Assembly (NCBI GenBank): GCA_914767715.1
Contig: OU612074.1
Coordinates: 13,438,062-13,502,061 of the forward strand
Length of the DNA stretch: 64,000 nucleotides
Direction of reading: 5' to 3'
Source of the DNA: Membranipora membranacea
Lineage: Eukaryota > Bryozoa > Gymnolaemata > Cheilostomatida > Membraniporidae
Under the pieces are notes generated by a model, which was not told where the DNA came from, made no database searches, and was given only the letters and a program-made list of their open reading frames with translations. The first letter of the stretch is position 1, and each line of letters starts with the position of its first letter. Positions 12,092 through 24,015 of the stretch are shown in pieces. Position numbers and translations under genes: made by a program.

Positions 12092-14151
12092 TGTATCGTA
12101 GACCAGACAGACAGACGGTGAGAGTTCAGAGAGGATATCCTATCGAGGTATTATTACTGTACACTCAGCTCTGTCAACTGTTAATGTTGTTATGAACTCG
12201 ATTATCCTGCGCATTACATTTTTATATGACATAAACTCATAAGGAAGTTATGCTCCAATAACTTTCAAAACATATAATCATCCCCTCCAGTTTTTCGCAA
12301 TGTTACACAAACCCATTATTATTTTTGTTGTCAACAGCCCAACAGTCCAACAGTCCAGCAGTGCAGAACATGCCATTCATGGCGCATTAAATCATCCATT
12401 CATGCTAAGTAGGTTATTTTTGTACCTGACGATATTTGATGCAGATGACGATGTATTTATCAGGCACATGATGACATATAAACAAGTATTCCGTAAAATC
12501 TGACATTACCTTCTCATGGTACACTGTATCATTTTCAGTAATTGCGTGCGAAAGTGTGGTACAGCAATATTTTGATTCATTCGGAGACAAGTGTGCTGTT
12601 GAGTTATGTTATGTGTGGTTTATCGCCAGCCAATCAGAGCCACACATTGGTTAGTTTTTCACATCATGTTGATATGGAGCATATCTGGTGATCTGTTCAT
12701 CCTAAACACTATGATGTAATAGTATTGTAATATAGTAACATCAGAGACCATAAATAATGAGACCTTCCACTTGCAATGATAACGTATATCACCGATGCGA
12801 ACACATTGAAAATTAGGCTTCGCCCCTTTCTGGTGGTAATCGCTTGGAGGTAAGCGTACCCAAAAATTGACAAGGTGAACACTTTAATTGTTTATTTTAT
12901 AAGTACATTCACATCGAACTTTCAACACTATCAACTGGGACAAATGAAATCTAAGATGTGTCTTTTAAATAATATGTAGGCATCAAAGAAACAAAATACT
13001 TGGTGGATGATAAAAACCTTTTTGTAATGTAACCCCCTTATATTTAGACAACAGAATTTCAATTCAATGTGAAAATATGTGAACAAGCACTGATGATATC
13101 TTCTCCAGTTCTGGTGACTGAATTGAATTCATCAGTCAGGCCAGCACAGAAATTTTCTATAGCATAGGTCTGAGAAAAATATCATCCTCAAAAAGTTTAA
13201 TTTTTCCCGGTTAATTCTAGCAAAATGCTGATTGTCGCCTGAAGATATGTGCTTTGAACTGCTCTGAATCAGGGCTGTCTCCGAATCCTCTAAGTCATCT
13301 TATTTCTGCCCAAACAACATTTCAACGCGATTTTTAAAGAAAGCTTTGCATGCCTCAACCATCACACGATAACTTTGAGGCAGAGAGGGAGGTCTTCCAT
13401 CCCTCGATACAAGTAATTTATTTACATTTGTTTGTAACTAGGCATGTGAGCTGAACAGAAGAAGAGTTTAAAAAGAGAATTTAAAATTGGCAGGAATCTG
13501 CTGACGATGAATTCTACTCTGATGCCACCATTCTCACTTCAGTTTTGAATGCGTTTGAACTTTTAATGGTTGGTACCTGTCCCCATGATATTTTATATAA
13601 ATCTTAGCGCATACAAAAAGAAGGCATCTTCTTCTTGTTAACTGATTTCCCTCAGTCATCGACAAAACTTAAGGTGAAAAGTAATTTTTGAATTTTTTTT
13701 TGTTAGACTTGATGGACTTTGGCTAAGAGTATCCCCTTGTCCTCACACATGATAAACTTGTCTATGAAACTCATCACAGCAGCTAACCTATGTCAGGCCA
13801 TCATAACATCGCGGTGGGCAACAATGATGGATTATACTGCCAACCCCCCTTTACTTTCTCACAAAAATACAGGCCTGTATAATATTAATCTCTGGCTAAA
13901 AATGCAATAACAAGTTGATAGTGACTTAGTTGCTGTCTGGTCTGGTTTTGTCATCAAGATTGTGGTTAATTGCCTCAAATAACTCAGGTGAAAAACCTGA
14001 AGTTTTATTGAGAAAGCCATTGCTGTCCAAGGCAGCAACGCTTACTTTACAACCAGAAGTGGGCGTGACCATTAAATAATAACGCTGATTGGCTATTCGC
14101 ATTTTATGCGCAAGTGGAAGGTCTCTATATCTATAGTCTCTGGTAACATAA
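12092..14151. other. Upstream region of RGM-B, no gene seen
   Basis: Two kilobases between the RGM-B start codon and the segmental duplication. No splice-supported coding exon or RNA gene was recognised. The RGM-B promoter should lie in the left part. Confidence 0.45.
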
Positions 14152-14153
14152 TA

Positions 14154-14234
14154 GTAATGTAATGTAATGTAATGTAATGTAATGTAATGTAATGTAATGT
14201 AATGTAATGTAATGTAATGTAATGTAATGTAATG
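14154..14234. repeat. (TAATG)n pentanucleotide microsatellite
   Basis: About sixteen uninterrupted copies of TAATG at the left edge of duplication copy 1. A shorter array marks the left edge of copy 2. Confidence 0.95.
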
Positions 14235-15188
14235 GAAATTTAATGTAGTGTAAGAGTAATAGGTTTGCATTATCGCAAAATCTAATTTTTATCAAAAATA
14301 TGATTAAAATACAAATTCTCTCAACCAATTAATTCCTTTCACCTTGGTCATTTATATATCTAATAACAAATCTTCCTCACAAGTCTGGTAACCTGATGTC
14401 TGGTAACCTGATGTCTGGTAACCTGAATGGAACATGATATATAGTGTTTAGTGTTTAGTATTGAAAACTGAGCTGCGAACAAATGTTTGGTAGATCAAAT
14501 TGCTTTATTTCTTTAAATAAAAATAAAAGGTGAGATAGGTAGAAGCACCAGGATAATCGTTCACAACATGAATTATTCGCGCGTGGACCAGGTGGCACAA
14601 TTAAGTCGTCATATTGCATGCTTCAGGAAGTGGGGCGTGACTTGACACTTATCAGTTACAGTTATTTTCTTATTCTAGTATTTAGTTAGAGGAATAAGGC
14701 CGGGTGTCGGGTGATTCACCCCAATTTCGATATTATAGCTATTACAACATGACAATGGCTCGCTTCACAAATGGCAATTACTAGCTAGCCCCCAGACCTG
14801 ATCCAGGTTCGGGGCGCTAATAAATCCCCGTACTGACCCGCAGTCACAAGGGGTGATTCACCCCCATTTCGATAAAGTGATATTTTATTACACATTCCAC
14901 AATCACCAACCTAACTTATAATACAATATCACATGTATCCCTATTGCAAGTGGCACGAATTGGAAGATTAAAAACCCCTTCATTATTATCCGATAAATGC
15001 TTTATTCTCAAATCTGAGTATCTAGAGTTTTTCAGAAATGCACAGTATATGTAAAAAAACTTTGAGCTATGTTTAGAATATGTACATAATTTTATATATG
15101 TATAGTATATGTCTTTAGCTACGGATATGTATAGTAAAGCCTTTTGGTTTTGCATGATGGTATTCAGTGATGCCGAGTTATTACTGCT

Positions 15189-15335
15189 GGATATTTATGT
15201 AGCTTTGGATATGTATAGTATATATGTAGCTTTTGATATGTATAGAATATATGAAGCTTTGGATATGTGTAGTATATATATATAGTTTGGATATGTATAG
15301 TATATGTATATAGTTTGGATATCTGAAGTATATGA
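15189..15335. repeat. Tandem AGCTTTGGATATGTATAG-type minisatellite (left part, split by the LINE)
   Basis: Imperfect units of about 26-31 bp built on GCTTTGGATATGTATAGTA. The array continues at 16818-16896 on the other side of the LINE and is present uninterrupted in copy 2 (23631-23812). Confidence 0.85.
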
Positions 15336-16817
15336 AATACTGTGCAGATCAACAAGCAGGTACTGTCAGTGTTTTCTATAATCGTGCCATCGAAGAGGGG
15401 ACAACTCCAAAGTTGTGGCGCACTGCTGTCATCAAGCCTGTTCCGAAAGTGCCACACCCAAAGTGCAACTAAGACTACCAACCCATTGCCATCACCTGCC
15501 ATCTATGTAAGGTGCTTGAGAAGCTGATAAAACCTTATATAATCTCCAACACCAACATCGACCCGCTGCAGTTCGCGTATCAGACCAAAAGATCGTCGCA
15601 AGATGCCCTGATGTGTCTACTTACGTCAATAACTCGCTTCATCGACATCAGACCAACCAACTACGTCAGAGCGCTGTTCTTAGATTTCAGCTCCGCTTTC
15701 AACACCATCAACGTTAGTACCCTAATCTCAAGAATGGCTCACCTCGACGTCTCTATCATGAACTGGGTTTTGAGTTTCCTTACCAACTGTTGCAGTACAC
15801 CCGCACCAGCCCTGATGCCATCTCAGACTTATTAATCACTAATACCGGCATGCCTCAAGGGACAGTGCTGAGTCCTGTTCTCTTTATCCTCTACACCGAT
15901 AGTATCCGGGCTTCATATGACCAAGCTACCGTGATAAAGTATGCTGACGATACAGTGCTGCTGGGCTTTATTGGTGACCCTACTACCGACAACATGCTAT
16001 ACTTTGATAAAGTCAGCCGCATTGCCAGTGTCTGCGCTGCTGACGACCTGTTATTGAACGCAGGTAAAACACATGAGATGGTTTTCTCTTCCGCCCGAGT
16101 TGCTCCTGATGTCCCGCAGCTGGTGTTAGACGACACGCCTATCGAGCTTTCCAGTTCTGTCAGGTATCTTGGCATATTGATTGATAACACACTAAGATTT
16201 AGTGAGCATGCAGATATGGTCATTTCTAAAGCTAAACAGAGATTATATGTTGTGAAGCGTTTTCATGCTCTGGATGCAGATACAAAACTAGTCACGCAGC
16301 TTTATAGAACTTTTATTGAGTCGAAATTGATGTTTGCTATTTTTCTATATTATCCCCACATGTATAGTATTCAGCGAAATGCTATGCAATCGATTTTGAA
16401 TGAAGCCACAAAACACGGTGCTAATATCCAACTCAGTCTAGACGAAGCGATCAAACTAAGATGTCAGAAGTATGTGCTGACGATCTATCGAGATGAGACT
16501 CATTCTATTCATAGCATCATCGAGACAATGCCATCAGGACGCCTGCGTGCTCCTAAGATCAGGTCGTCAAAGGGAACGGACTCGTTTTATCGTGTTTTAG
16601 TCCGCATCATAAATGCAAACCTGTTTTAACTCTCTAGTCGCTGTTTTATTTTTCCCTCCTCTGCTCTTCCACAATCTCACGTATTTTATTATAACAATCT
16701 GCTTTAGTCTATATTTTTACACTTTCTACACTACTTTATGGACAGTTTACACCCAGAACAAAAATCATAGTGTTTTTTGATACTCATGACAAATATATGA
16801 AATCAATCAATCAATCA
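15336..16817 (+). mobile_element. 5'-truncated non-LTR retrotransposon (L2/CR1-like reverse transcriptase)
   Basis: Plus-strand reverse transcriptase with TPKLWRTAVIKPVPKV, YQPIAITCHLCKVLEKLI, FAYQTKRSSQDAL, FLDFSSAFNTIN, GMPQGTVLSPVLF, the catalytic YADD in KYADDTVLLG and the thumb segment RYLGILIDNTLRFSEHA; the frame ends at 16629. There is an in-frame stop near 15470 and a frameshift near 15790-15835. The 3' end is a short (AATC)n tail (about 16801-16817), typical of L2/CR1-type elements. The endonuclease is missing (5' truncation). The element sits inside the minisatellite of copy 1, and copy 2 shows the empty site, so the insertion post-dates the duplication or was lost cleanly from copy 2; insertion is far likelier. 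Confidence 0.87.
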
Positions 16818-17065
16818 TAAAGCTTTGGATATGTATAGTATATGTATATAGTTTGGATATCTGAAGTATATGAAGCTTTGGATATGTATAGTATAGCCAT
16901 CTAAGCAGCGCGTGGTAGATAGACACAGTTCCGATATTAAGTGAAGCCGAGTTATTACTGGCTTGCCTTGGCGTCATGTGAAATTAACTTTTTACTCAAA
17001 CCTCATTGCATTGACAGTAAAAGTATGTATCCGATTTACTTTACACTGGCTGTGGTTATATACAC

Positions 17066-17097
17066 TCACAGAGTAAGGATATATCCCTACTCTGTGA
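17066..17097. repeat. Recurring palindrome (locus 1)
   Basis: Near-perfect inverted repeat: TCACAGAGTAAGGA, a short TA-rich centre, then TCCCTACTCTGTGA with one mismatch. The same palindrome occurs at 23984, 43221 and 55044. Confidence 0.85.
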
Positions 17098-18979
17098 TAC
17101 ACTCACGTATGAGCTACATTGTTATAGATGATAAGTTCTGGTATGTCGCTTGTTTCTTTTATCTGGGTTACAGACTGCTAGTAACAGTGACCTTTGGTCA
17201 GAACGATTGACCTAAAGGGCAAAATCTTTTTAAATGAAATATCCTCATATTTCCTTGTAAATATTCCCCATAGAATTTTACCCGCTAACGTAATATGGAT
17301 GGATTTGGTGTTCAATATCAAAACATCATGTTTCGAACAACAAAGGCAGCATTTCAGAAATAGAAGAAAAATTGCTAAGCTATCTCACAGAGCAGAACGG
17401 TGGATTGAATAAGAGCATTTACATTAACGCCACATACAAAGGGAACTTCACTCTTCCCCATCTTCTTCATCATAAAACACAGAAAAAGATAAAATATAGA
17501 AAGTAATGATATATAGTTACAACAAGAGAATCGACCGCAGATTATCAGAAAAACACAAAATTTTATCAGAAAAATATTGATAAAGTATCAACATCCAGAA
17601 TAGAATGTACTAAAGTATAGTTAGGACAAAAGGAAATCAATCGCAGATTATTAGAAAAAGCACAATGTCAACACAGACAAAAAATTGATAACTTTTATTT
17701 CGTAATCAGTTATCAAGTTGCAGAGAAGATTGTGCCAACTATAGAACGCATACTCATTATTCCCATCCGCGTTTTCTCTCTTTCCGCTCTCTCTTACTCT
17801 CTTTCTTACTATCTTTCTTCTTTTCTTTACTCTCTTTGTGCTCTTTTTTGTGTTTGTGCTTCTTGTGTTTCTTTTTCTTTCTTTCAATGATCTCCTCATC
17901 AGCTTAACTGATCTCTTCTTCTGGCTCCTCGATGACAGGTGATTCTGCAGGGCTCACTGAGTTATTCCTGTAGTTTGTAGACCCCACAGAATCTGAAGTA
18001 GACCAAACATTCCTCTTATTGTACTTGTAGTTACCCTCAGACTTGTTATTGTTGTTAGAATCGTTCCCCTTGAACATGATAGAGCTGTAATCGTCTTTCA
18101 GGAGATATTCCGTAACGAGAGCCCGCGGGTCTTCTTCATTATTAACAACTGAAAAACAATATAAGCTGTTTAGCAGACTGTCAGATCAAGCAAAACCATA
18201 GCTGCCCATATAGAATGTAAACATTTATTTACATGTAAACATCACATGATTTACGTATAAGCCCATGTTGTTGAGTATAGCTTGTGAGTCATTAGTGGAC
18301 AGTAGTAGTTGATGAGTTTGTTACCTTGTGGTGCAGGCGGTTTTCTTTTAAACTTTCGCTCCTCTGATGGCACATCTTTTGCAGCTCCAACTTTAGTCAC
18401 GCTATTATAAGACGTCCGGCTTGGCATCTACAATATAAAATCAAAGATACCAGATTCCAGGGTTCTGTATTTTGGTATATCCTAAAAATCGCACACTTTG
18501 AGCTAACTAGGTAACATTGATGACGATAGATTCTTTCCCTTCCAGCCTTATATCATTTATCCTTCACTCTCAAATTTTAACATTATTTTGCCCTTGATGA
18601 ATTTCACAACGTGAATCCCCGCCAGTTATCAGATTTCACTAATTTCCTCATTCACAAAGCACACTTTGGGATTTATCAAAAACAGTTTGGTATAATTATA
18701 TTTTGGGAAATTGACATTTTTGAGCTAGATTGCAACTTTTAACATTGAACTGGTTGAATAAACACCATGTAAGGAGAGGTGAAGGTTTTGATGTGAGTTG
18801 GTCTAAGATAAATATAAATCAACGACCAGGTGACTGGTGTTTTTGATCATGTTATTGTTAGCATTATTTTTTTCCCTGTTCGGTTACTTAGTGAGGCAAA
18901 TTACTTATGAGATGGCTTTGAGTAAGGTGCCAATAAAAGTATTTATACATATCAGCCGAGGGGGATATGAAAATTCCCC

Positions 18980-19100
18980 ACGCAAGACATAATTGAGGTT
19001 GACAACCCAAATATTTTGATAACAGCGACAATATCATGGGTGTTTTTAGTCTAGAAATAAAAAATACTACAGGGTTTGCTGGTCAACCCTCTCAAAGATA
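18980..19100. mobile_element. Roughly 120-bp segment present only in copy 1, with imperfect terminal inverted repeats
   Basis: The segment is absent at the matching point of copy 2 (about 25857). Near its ends GAGGTTGACAACCC faces GGGTTTGCTGGTCAACCCTC, which are imperfect inverted repeats. This fits a small foldback insertion, but deletion from copy 2 is also possible. Confidence 0.45.
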
Positions 19101-19433
19101 ACCATATCAATAAGTGACATGACATGACTTGCATAATATTATGAATTCAATGAGAATATTTAGTTATTAGTTCCTCATATTTTGTTGATTTTGTTGTTGA
19201 GTTTGACATGAAGTCTCGGCTGAAGTGATGTGATATCCATACATGACTCAGAATGATCACAGAGAATAGGTGGAGGGAGAAGGGATGTTTCCTAAATCTA
19301 CAGAGCGTGTACTTATGTTTAATACACTTATCTCTGCCGTGTATGGGCGTGTGAGCTGGAGTGATTGGTGTAGTGCTCCATTGGTTTTCCCAAGACTAGG
19401 TGTACAACTGATCTAGTTTGGACCTATGTCGAA

Positions 19434-19506
19434 GCCTGTGAGTGAGGCCTGTATTGAGGCCTGTGTCGAGTCCTGTGAGTGAGGCCTGTATTGACGCCTG
19501 TGTGTT
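19434..19506. repeat. Minisatellite, roughly 22-bp unit
   Basis: Units of the type GAGGCCTGTATTGAGGCCTG occur about three times. Copy 2 has a contracted version near 26123-26160. Confidence 0.75.
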
Positions 19507-22364
19507 TAGTTGTGACTGACTCACCTGACTCAGACGGTTCAGACTGATGTTACTCCCACTCCTGTCCTGACGTACCTACAGCAGTACGAACATAATATAT
19601 ATAATTATAATAATATATTGCTTTACAAATATGCACACAGTAAAATCTCACATGATTCAAAATATTTCTTTTCCAATTGAGATCACATTTCATTGTGGAC
19701 CATAGCCTGTGTCTGGAGTTGCCTCTCTTTAACCAGCAGCGTCTTACCAGCAGGCAGAGAGCAATTTTAAATGCAGTACATAGGAACAAACTACATCTAT
19801 GCCAGAGTAACTTATCACATTCTGAATCCATAATTGATATAAATTGTAAAAAAGATGAATATTTATTTTAGAGCTTTAGAGAAGTTTAATTGATAAAATA
19901 TTATTATTGTACAGACCACCCCCTATACACCCCTTCCCTCCCCCCTACACTACACCCCTCTAACCCCTGACCTCCCCACTACCCCCTGATAATGTATAAA
20001 CTCACGTCAGGATCACTCCCGTTCAGCAGTAGTTTATATCTCCTCCTCAAGTCTGCAAATAGAAAAATGTTTTGAGCTATTAGGCTTATAGGTGACCACT
20101 GGGTTAACTGTATCAACTTTGTCGGGGAGATAGACATGACCCTGCACCCCAAAAAAACTGATTTTGAGAAAATACTTTTGTCAAGTAGATATGATCTTTG
20201 CAACCATTTGTGCATAGGAAATGATCACATGTTGAGAATTAATGGAGTGGGAAAGGACTTGCGATCTTTGTTATCCAAGTTCAAGTCCCATTGCAGGACT
20301 GTAAATACACAAATTAAGTTGTTCAAGTAATTTGATTCCTGAGACATACAGCTCTGCCTTCTAATACTGTATTAAGATCGCTCAGAGTACCGTTCATACA
20401 ATCAGTACTGTTACAGGATACATCGAGTCCCATCCCTGTCCACGCCAGATCTGTCTGAATAACACAAGGAAAAAACGCAATCATTCCATCACCAGAATGA
20501 CCACCCCAAGTTATTTCGCAATGATTATGATTTTGTTGAGCTGTTATGAAACAACTTGCTAAAATGATATAGTGAATTGGCAAATATCTTATATAAGCGA
20601 TTAAGACTTTATGATCGATAACACTTTTATTCTAACTGAGCTTTACTCTGAATATATTCATTGCTTACTTCACAGGAGCAGCTAGAAGCGCTGCAAGGCT
20701 CAATTCTAGGGAGGGCACATGTATCCCCGACCCACTCATCTGTGCAGGTACACTGATACTCAGCTATCCCGTCTTTACAGACACCACCATGTAAACAAGG
20801 CGAACTAAAAACCAACAAAACTCATCAGATATTGTGATGCGAATAATGCCAGATAAAATTAACATTCCAACCCAACACACACTTGATGCTTACACTAAAT
20901 CGATGTTTTAGTGATGTAACATCATTAAGTGAGGTTTGGTGGCATGTGTCTGAAAATAATCACACAGGAAAGTGCTAAAAGCGTTATAAGCTCAAGGTCA
21001 GAGCGAGCTTCAAGCCTTTGACTCTTTCTATTAGTTAGCATTTATTAAATGCTCAGCAGGAAAGCATTGCAGGCATCGCAGGAGCCTGCTGGCAAGTGGA
21101 CGGCAGGCAGACGAGAAAGTGTGCAAGCAGGCAGGGAGAAATGAGAGCAGTGGTAAGCAAGCGGGCGGGCGCCAAGGTTTTTAAAGCTATTGGACTGTAT
21201 GAGGAGGTATGTGGAGGGGGGGGGCAAACAGGCGGACAGATATACAGACAAACATGCAGATCGACAGATATACAGAAGGAGTTACATAGATAACAGACAA
21301 ACATGCAGACCGACAGATATACAGAAGGAGTTATATATACAGACCTGTTACACTCGTTTATATCAGACTGACACCTCATAACCCTCATAACCATCTGTAC
21401 AAGTACATGTGTACTCTGAGTTATCTGTAGTACATGTAGCTCTATGCATACATGGCTGACTGCAATGAGTAAAATATGAGGCTCAATCAATCCAGGACAA
21501 ATAGTCGGAGAGGTTGTCATTATTCTAGGCCTGATAAGCACCATGCAAGCATCTAGATATAAGAAAAAAACATATCAGGGCTGTTTTAAACTGCATCAGT
21601 TGAAACAGGAAGAACCTAGAAGAATGACGGTGGTGAAAGCACTTAATTACCTAGCGCAATGGTCAATTGATTCAGCAGTCGTTATAGGTTCAGCGACATT
21701 ACTAGTTGTCTGCCCCTGTGCGGTGGATGACTGTAGTGAGTTCTGTGTTGTAGTAGTAGTCTGTGGTGGAGTAGTAGTAGCAGTAGTAGTAGTAGTAGTT
21801 CGCTCTTGTGTGGTTACAGCAGTGTTACAGTCATCACCTGTGTATCCAACATCACAGCTACATGAGAAGGCGGCAGCACTGCTCAGACCAGCAGAGCAGT
21901 CAGGAGTACATGTACCAGAATTAGCACACGGTGTTCTGTAAGTGGGAGAGCGTGCAATCATCATAAAATAAGTATATGTATGATTGATATAAAGTGTCAC
22001 ATACTAATAGTTACTTTTAATAAATGGTAAAAACAATGTTGTGACAAACTTCATTCTTGATTTAAACAAAACCTACAATTGACAGGGAAACATTGTCACT
22101 ACCGATAATATATAATTAATCGCGTTTATTGTCTCACACTTCTAAGACACATCACTGCAGCCTTGTCAGAAGGATACTGAGCACCTTGCGACCCCTTTTA
22201 GGGCCAGCCTATTTCACTGCTTTCACCAAATAAGTAAGATGTGATTGCAACAACCATCACAGCTCATAAGTCACTAGCTTCTCTTTCATGCCAACAACTG
22301 GTAAAATGCCAGAGCGATATAATACACATCATTTAGATATATCTTCCTCAATGATAGTAATAGT

Positions 22365-22400
22365 AATGTAATGTAATGTAATGTAATGTAATGTAATGTA
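22365..22400. repeat. (TAATG)n microsatellite
   Basis: A short array of about seven units at the junction of the two duplication copies. It is equivalent to the longer array at 14154-14234. Confidence 0.9.
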
Positions 22401-23111
22401 GTGTAAGAGTAATAGGTTTGCATTATCGCAAAATCTAATTTTTATCAAAAATATGATTAAAATACAAATTCTCCCAAAACAATTAATTCCTTTCACCTTG
22501 GTCATTTATATATCTAATAACAAATCTTCCTCACAAGTCTGGTAACCTGATGTCTGGTAACCTGATGTCTGGTAACCTGAATGGAACATGATATATAGTG
22601 TTTAGTATTGAAAACTGAGCTGCGAACAAATGTTTGGTAGATCAAATTGCATTATTTCTTTAAATAAAAATAAAAGGTGAGATAGGATAGAAGCACCAGG
22701 ATAATCGTTCACAACATGAATTATTCGCGCGTGGACCAGGTGGCACAATTAAGTCGTCATATTGCATGCTTCAGGAAGTGGGGCGTGACTTGACACTTAT
22801 CAGTTACAGTTATTTTCTTATTCTAGTATTTAGAGGAATAAGGCCTGGTGATTCACCCCAATTTCGATATTATAGCTATTACAACAAGACAATGGCTCGC
22901 TTCACAAATGGCAATTACTAGCTAGCCTGATTCACCCCAATTTCGATAATGTGTATTTTAATACACTTTCCACAATCACCAACCTAACTTATAATACAAT
23001 ATCACATGTATCCCTATTGCAAGTGGCACGAATTGGAAGATTAAAAACCCCTTCATTATTCTCTGATAAATGCTTTATTCTCAAATCTGAGTATCTAGAG
23101 TTTTTGAGTTA

Positions 23112-23463
23112 CCCTATAAGAGTTTAATTTAGCTAGAGTTTAATTTCGCTATCTGGACCTGGTACTAAATTTCACTAGTACTAAATTTTGCTAGAAGGCT
23201 TACTAGTGAAAATTAAAAAAAAATGTCAATCTGGGATTCGAACCCAGGGCATAAATCTCCATCTGATTGCAAGGCAGACACTTAGACCACCACACCACGC
23301 TACGCTAGATTGTATGCTTAGGTAAGGTGTATTCCTGAATAATTGTACATTGTTTATGAAACTATGGTGAGTGAGTTTAATTTAAGATACACTAAATTTC
23401 GCAACCTAGGCAACAAAGCGAAAAGCGAATCCTAAATGCCACAAAAACTAAACTCCTATAGGG
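23112..23463. mobile_element. 352-bp non-autonomous TIR element (MITE) with TA target duplication
   Basis: The left end CCCTATAAGAGTTTAATTT and the right end, read in reverse complement as CCCTATAGGAGTTTAGTTT, form terminal inverted repeats of about 19 bp with two mismatches. TA flanks both sides (23110-23111, 23464-23465). The equivalent place in copy 1 (about 15036) lacks the whole segment, which confirms an insertion. TA duplication suggests a Tc1/mariner-type or similar transposase. No coding capacity. It contains a tRNA-like core at about 23226-23303. Confidence 0.8.
23226..23303 (-). other. tRNA-like sequence with A and B boxes inside the MITE
   Basis: On the minus strand a perfect A box (TGGTCTAAGTG) and a perfect B box (GGTTCGAATCC) stand at tRNA spacing. 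A TCTG/CAGA stem encloses the loop CTTGCAA, which would put TGC (Ala) at the anticodon. The region between anticodon arm and B box is long for a tRNA-Ala and the acceptor stem does not pair well, so this looks like a tRNA-derived sequence rather than a working tRNA gene. Confidence 0.6.
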
Positions 23464-23630
23464 TATGCACAGTATATGTAAAAAACTTAGAGCTATGTTT
23501 AGAATATGTACATAATTTTATATATATATATGGTATATGTCTTTAGCTACGGATATGTATAGTAAAGCCATTTGGTTTTACATGGTGGTATTCAGTGATG
23601 CCGAGTTATTGCTTGCCGGATATTTATGTA

Positions 23631-23812
23631 GCTTTGGATATGTATAGTATATATGTAGCTTTGGATATGTATAGTATATATGTAGCTTTGGATATGTATA
23701 GTATATATGTAGCTTTGGATATGTGTAGTATATATATATAGTTTGGATATGTATAGTATATGTATATAGTTTGGATATCTGAAGTATATGAAGCTTTGGA
23801 TATGTATAGTAT
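23631..23812. repeat. Tandem AGCTTTGGATATGTATAG-type minisatellite (uninterrupted copy)
   Basis: About six imperfect 26-31-bp units. This is the intact counterpart of the array split by the LINE in copy 1. Confidence 0.85.
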
Positions 23813-23983
23813 AGCCATCTAAGCCGCGCGTGGTAGATAGACACAGTTCCGATATTAAGTGAAGCCGAGTTATTACTGGCTTGCCTTGGCGTCATATGAG
23901 ATTAACTTTTTACTCAAACTTCATTGCATTGACAGTAAAAGTATGTAGCCGATTTACTCTACACTGGCTGTGGTTATATACAC

Positions 23984-24015
23984 TCACAGAGTAAGGATAT
24001 ATCCTTACTCTGTGA
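23984..24015. repeat. Recurring palindrome (locus 2)
   Basis: A perfect inverted repeat, TCACAGAGTAAGGATA facing TATCCTTACTCTGTGA. It is part of the segmental duplication, so it is not independent of the copy at 17066. Confidence 0.9.

Larger units (their letters stand above)
17700..21935 (-). pseudogene. Decayed 3'-half copy of the EGF-receptor gene (duplication copy 1)
   Basis: Copies of exons 14-21 of the receptor gene at 24658-35067: 21651-21935, about 21346-21459, 20647-20804, about 20323-20562, 20006-20052, 19525-19575, 18325-18427 and about 17770-18148. Splice sites are mostly kept, but three lesions are visible. In the exon 15 copy, one extra base next to a duplicated TTATGAGG shifts the frame just before the final Cys. 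In the exon 17 copy, about 190 bp is deleted, removing the whole transmembrane segment and donor, and a stop follows VCLRNQIT. In the exon 21 copy, GAA to TAA-type change at 17904-17906 stops the frame before the Lys-rich tail. There is no signal-peptide exon, so it has no promoter of its own. It could only be expressed by readthrough or splicing from the upstream gene. Confidence 0.88.
14152..22355. repeat. Tandem segmental duplication, copy 1
   Basis: This segment is repeated head-to-tail at 22356-29134. Both copies begin with a (TAATG)n array, continue through the TCTGGTAACCTGATG triplet repeat and the AGCTTTGGATATGTATAG array, then carry the same eight 3'-terminal exons of the EGF-receptor gene on the minus strand, and end at TCTTCCTCAATGAT. 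Copy 1 is longer mainly because of a LINE insertion (about 15336-16817). It also keeps about 120 bp at 18980-19100 and a longer 22-bp repeat array at 19434-19506 that copy 2 lacks. Confidence 0.92.

Noticed and set aside
13926-14328. Minus-strand frames rich in HYITL repeats
   Set aside because: They are produced by the (TAATG)n microsatellite being open in several frames.
17651-17899. Arg/Lys-rich minus-strand frame as a separate small gene
   Set aside because: It is an alternative frame of the Lys/Glu-rich last exon of the receptor pseudogene.
21543-21941. Plus-strand Val-rich frame of 132 codons (and its twin at 28376)
   Set aside because: It is the antisense shadow of the Thr-rich EGF exon on the minus strand.
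23226-23303. Genuine tRNA-Ala gene
   Set aside because: A and B boxes are perfect, but the acceptor stem does not pair and the variable region is too long; it lies inside a transposable element.
23578-23895. Minus-strand frames with YTYPKLHIY repeats
   Set aside because: They are translations of the AGCTTTGGATATGTATAG minisatellite, not a protein gene.
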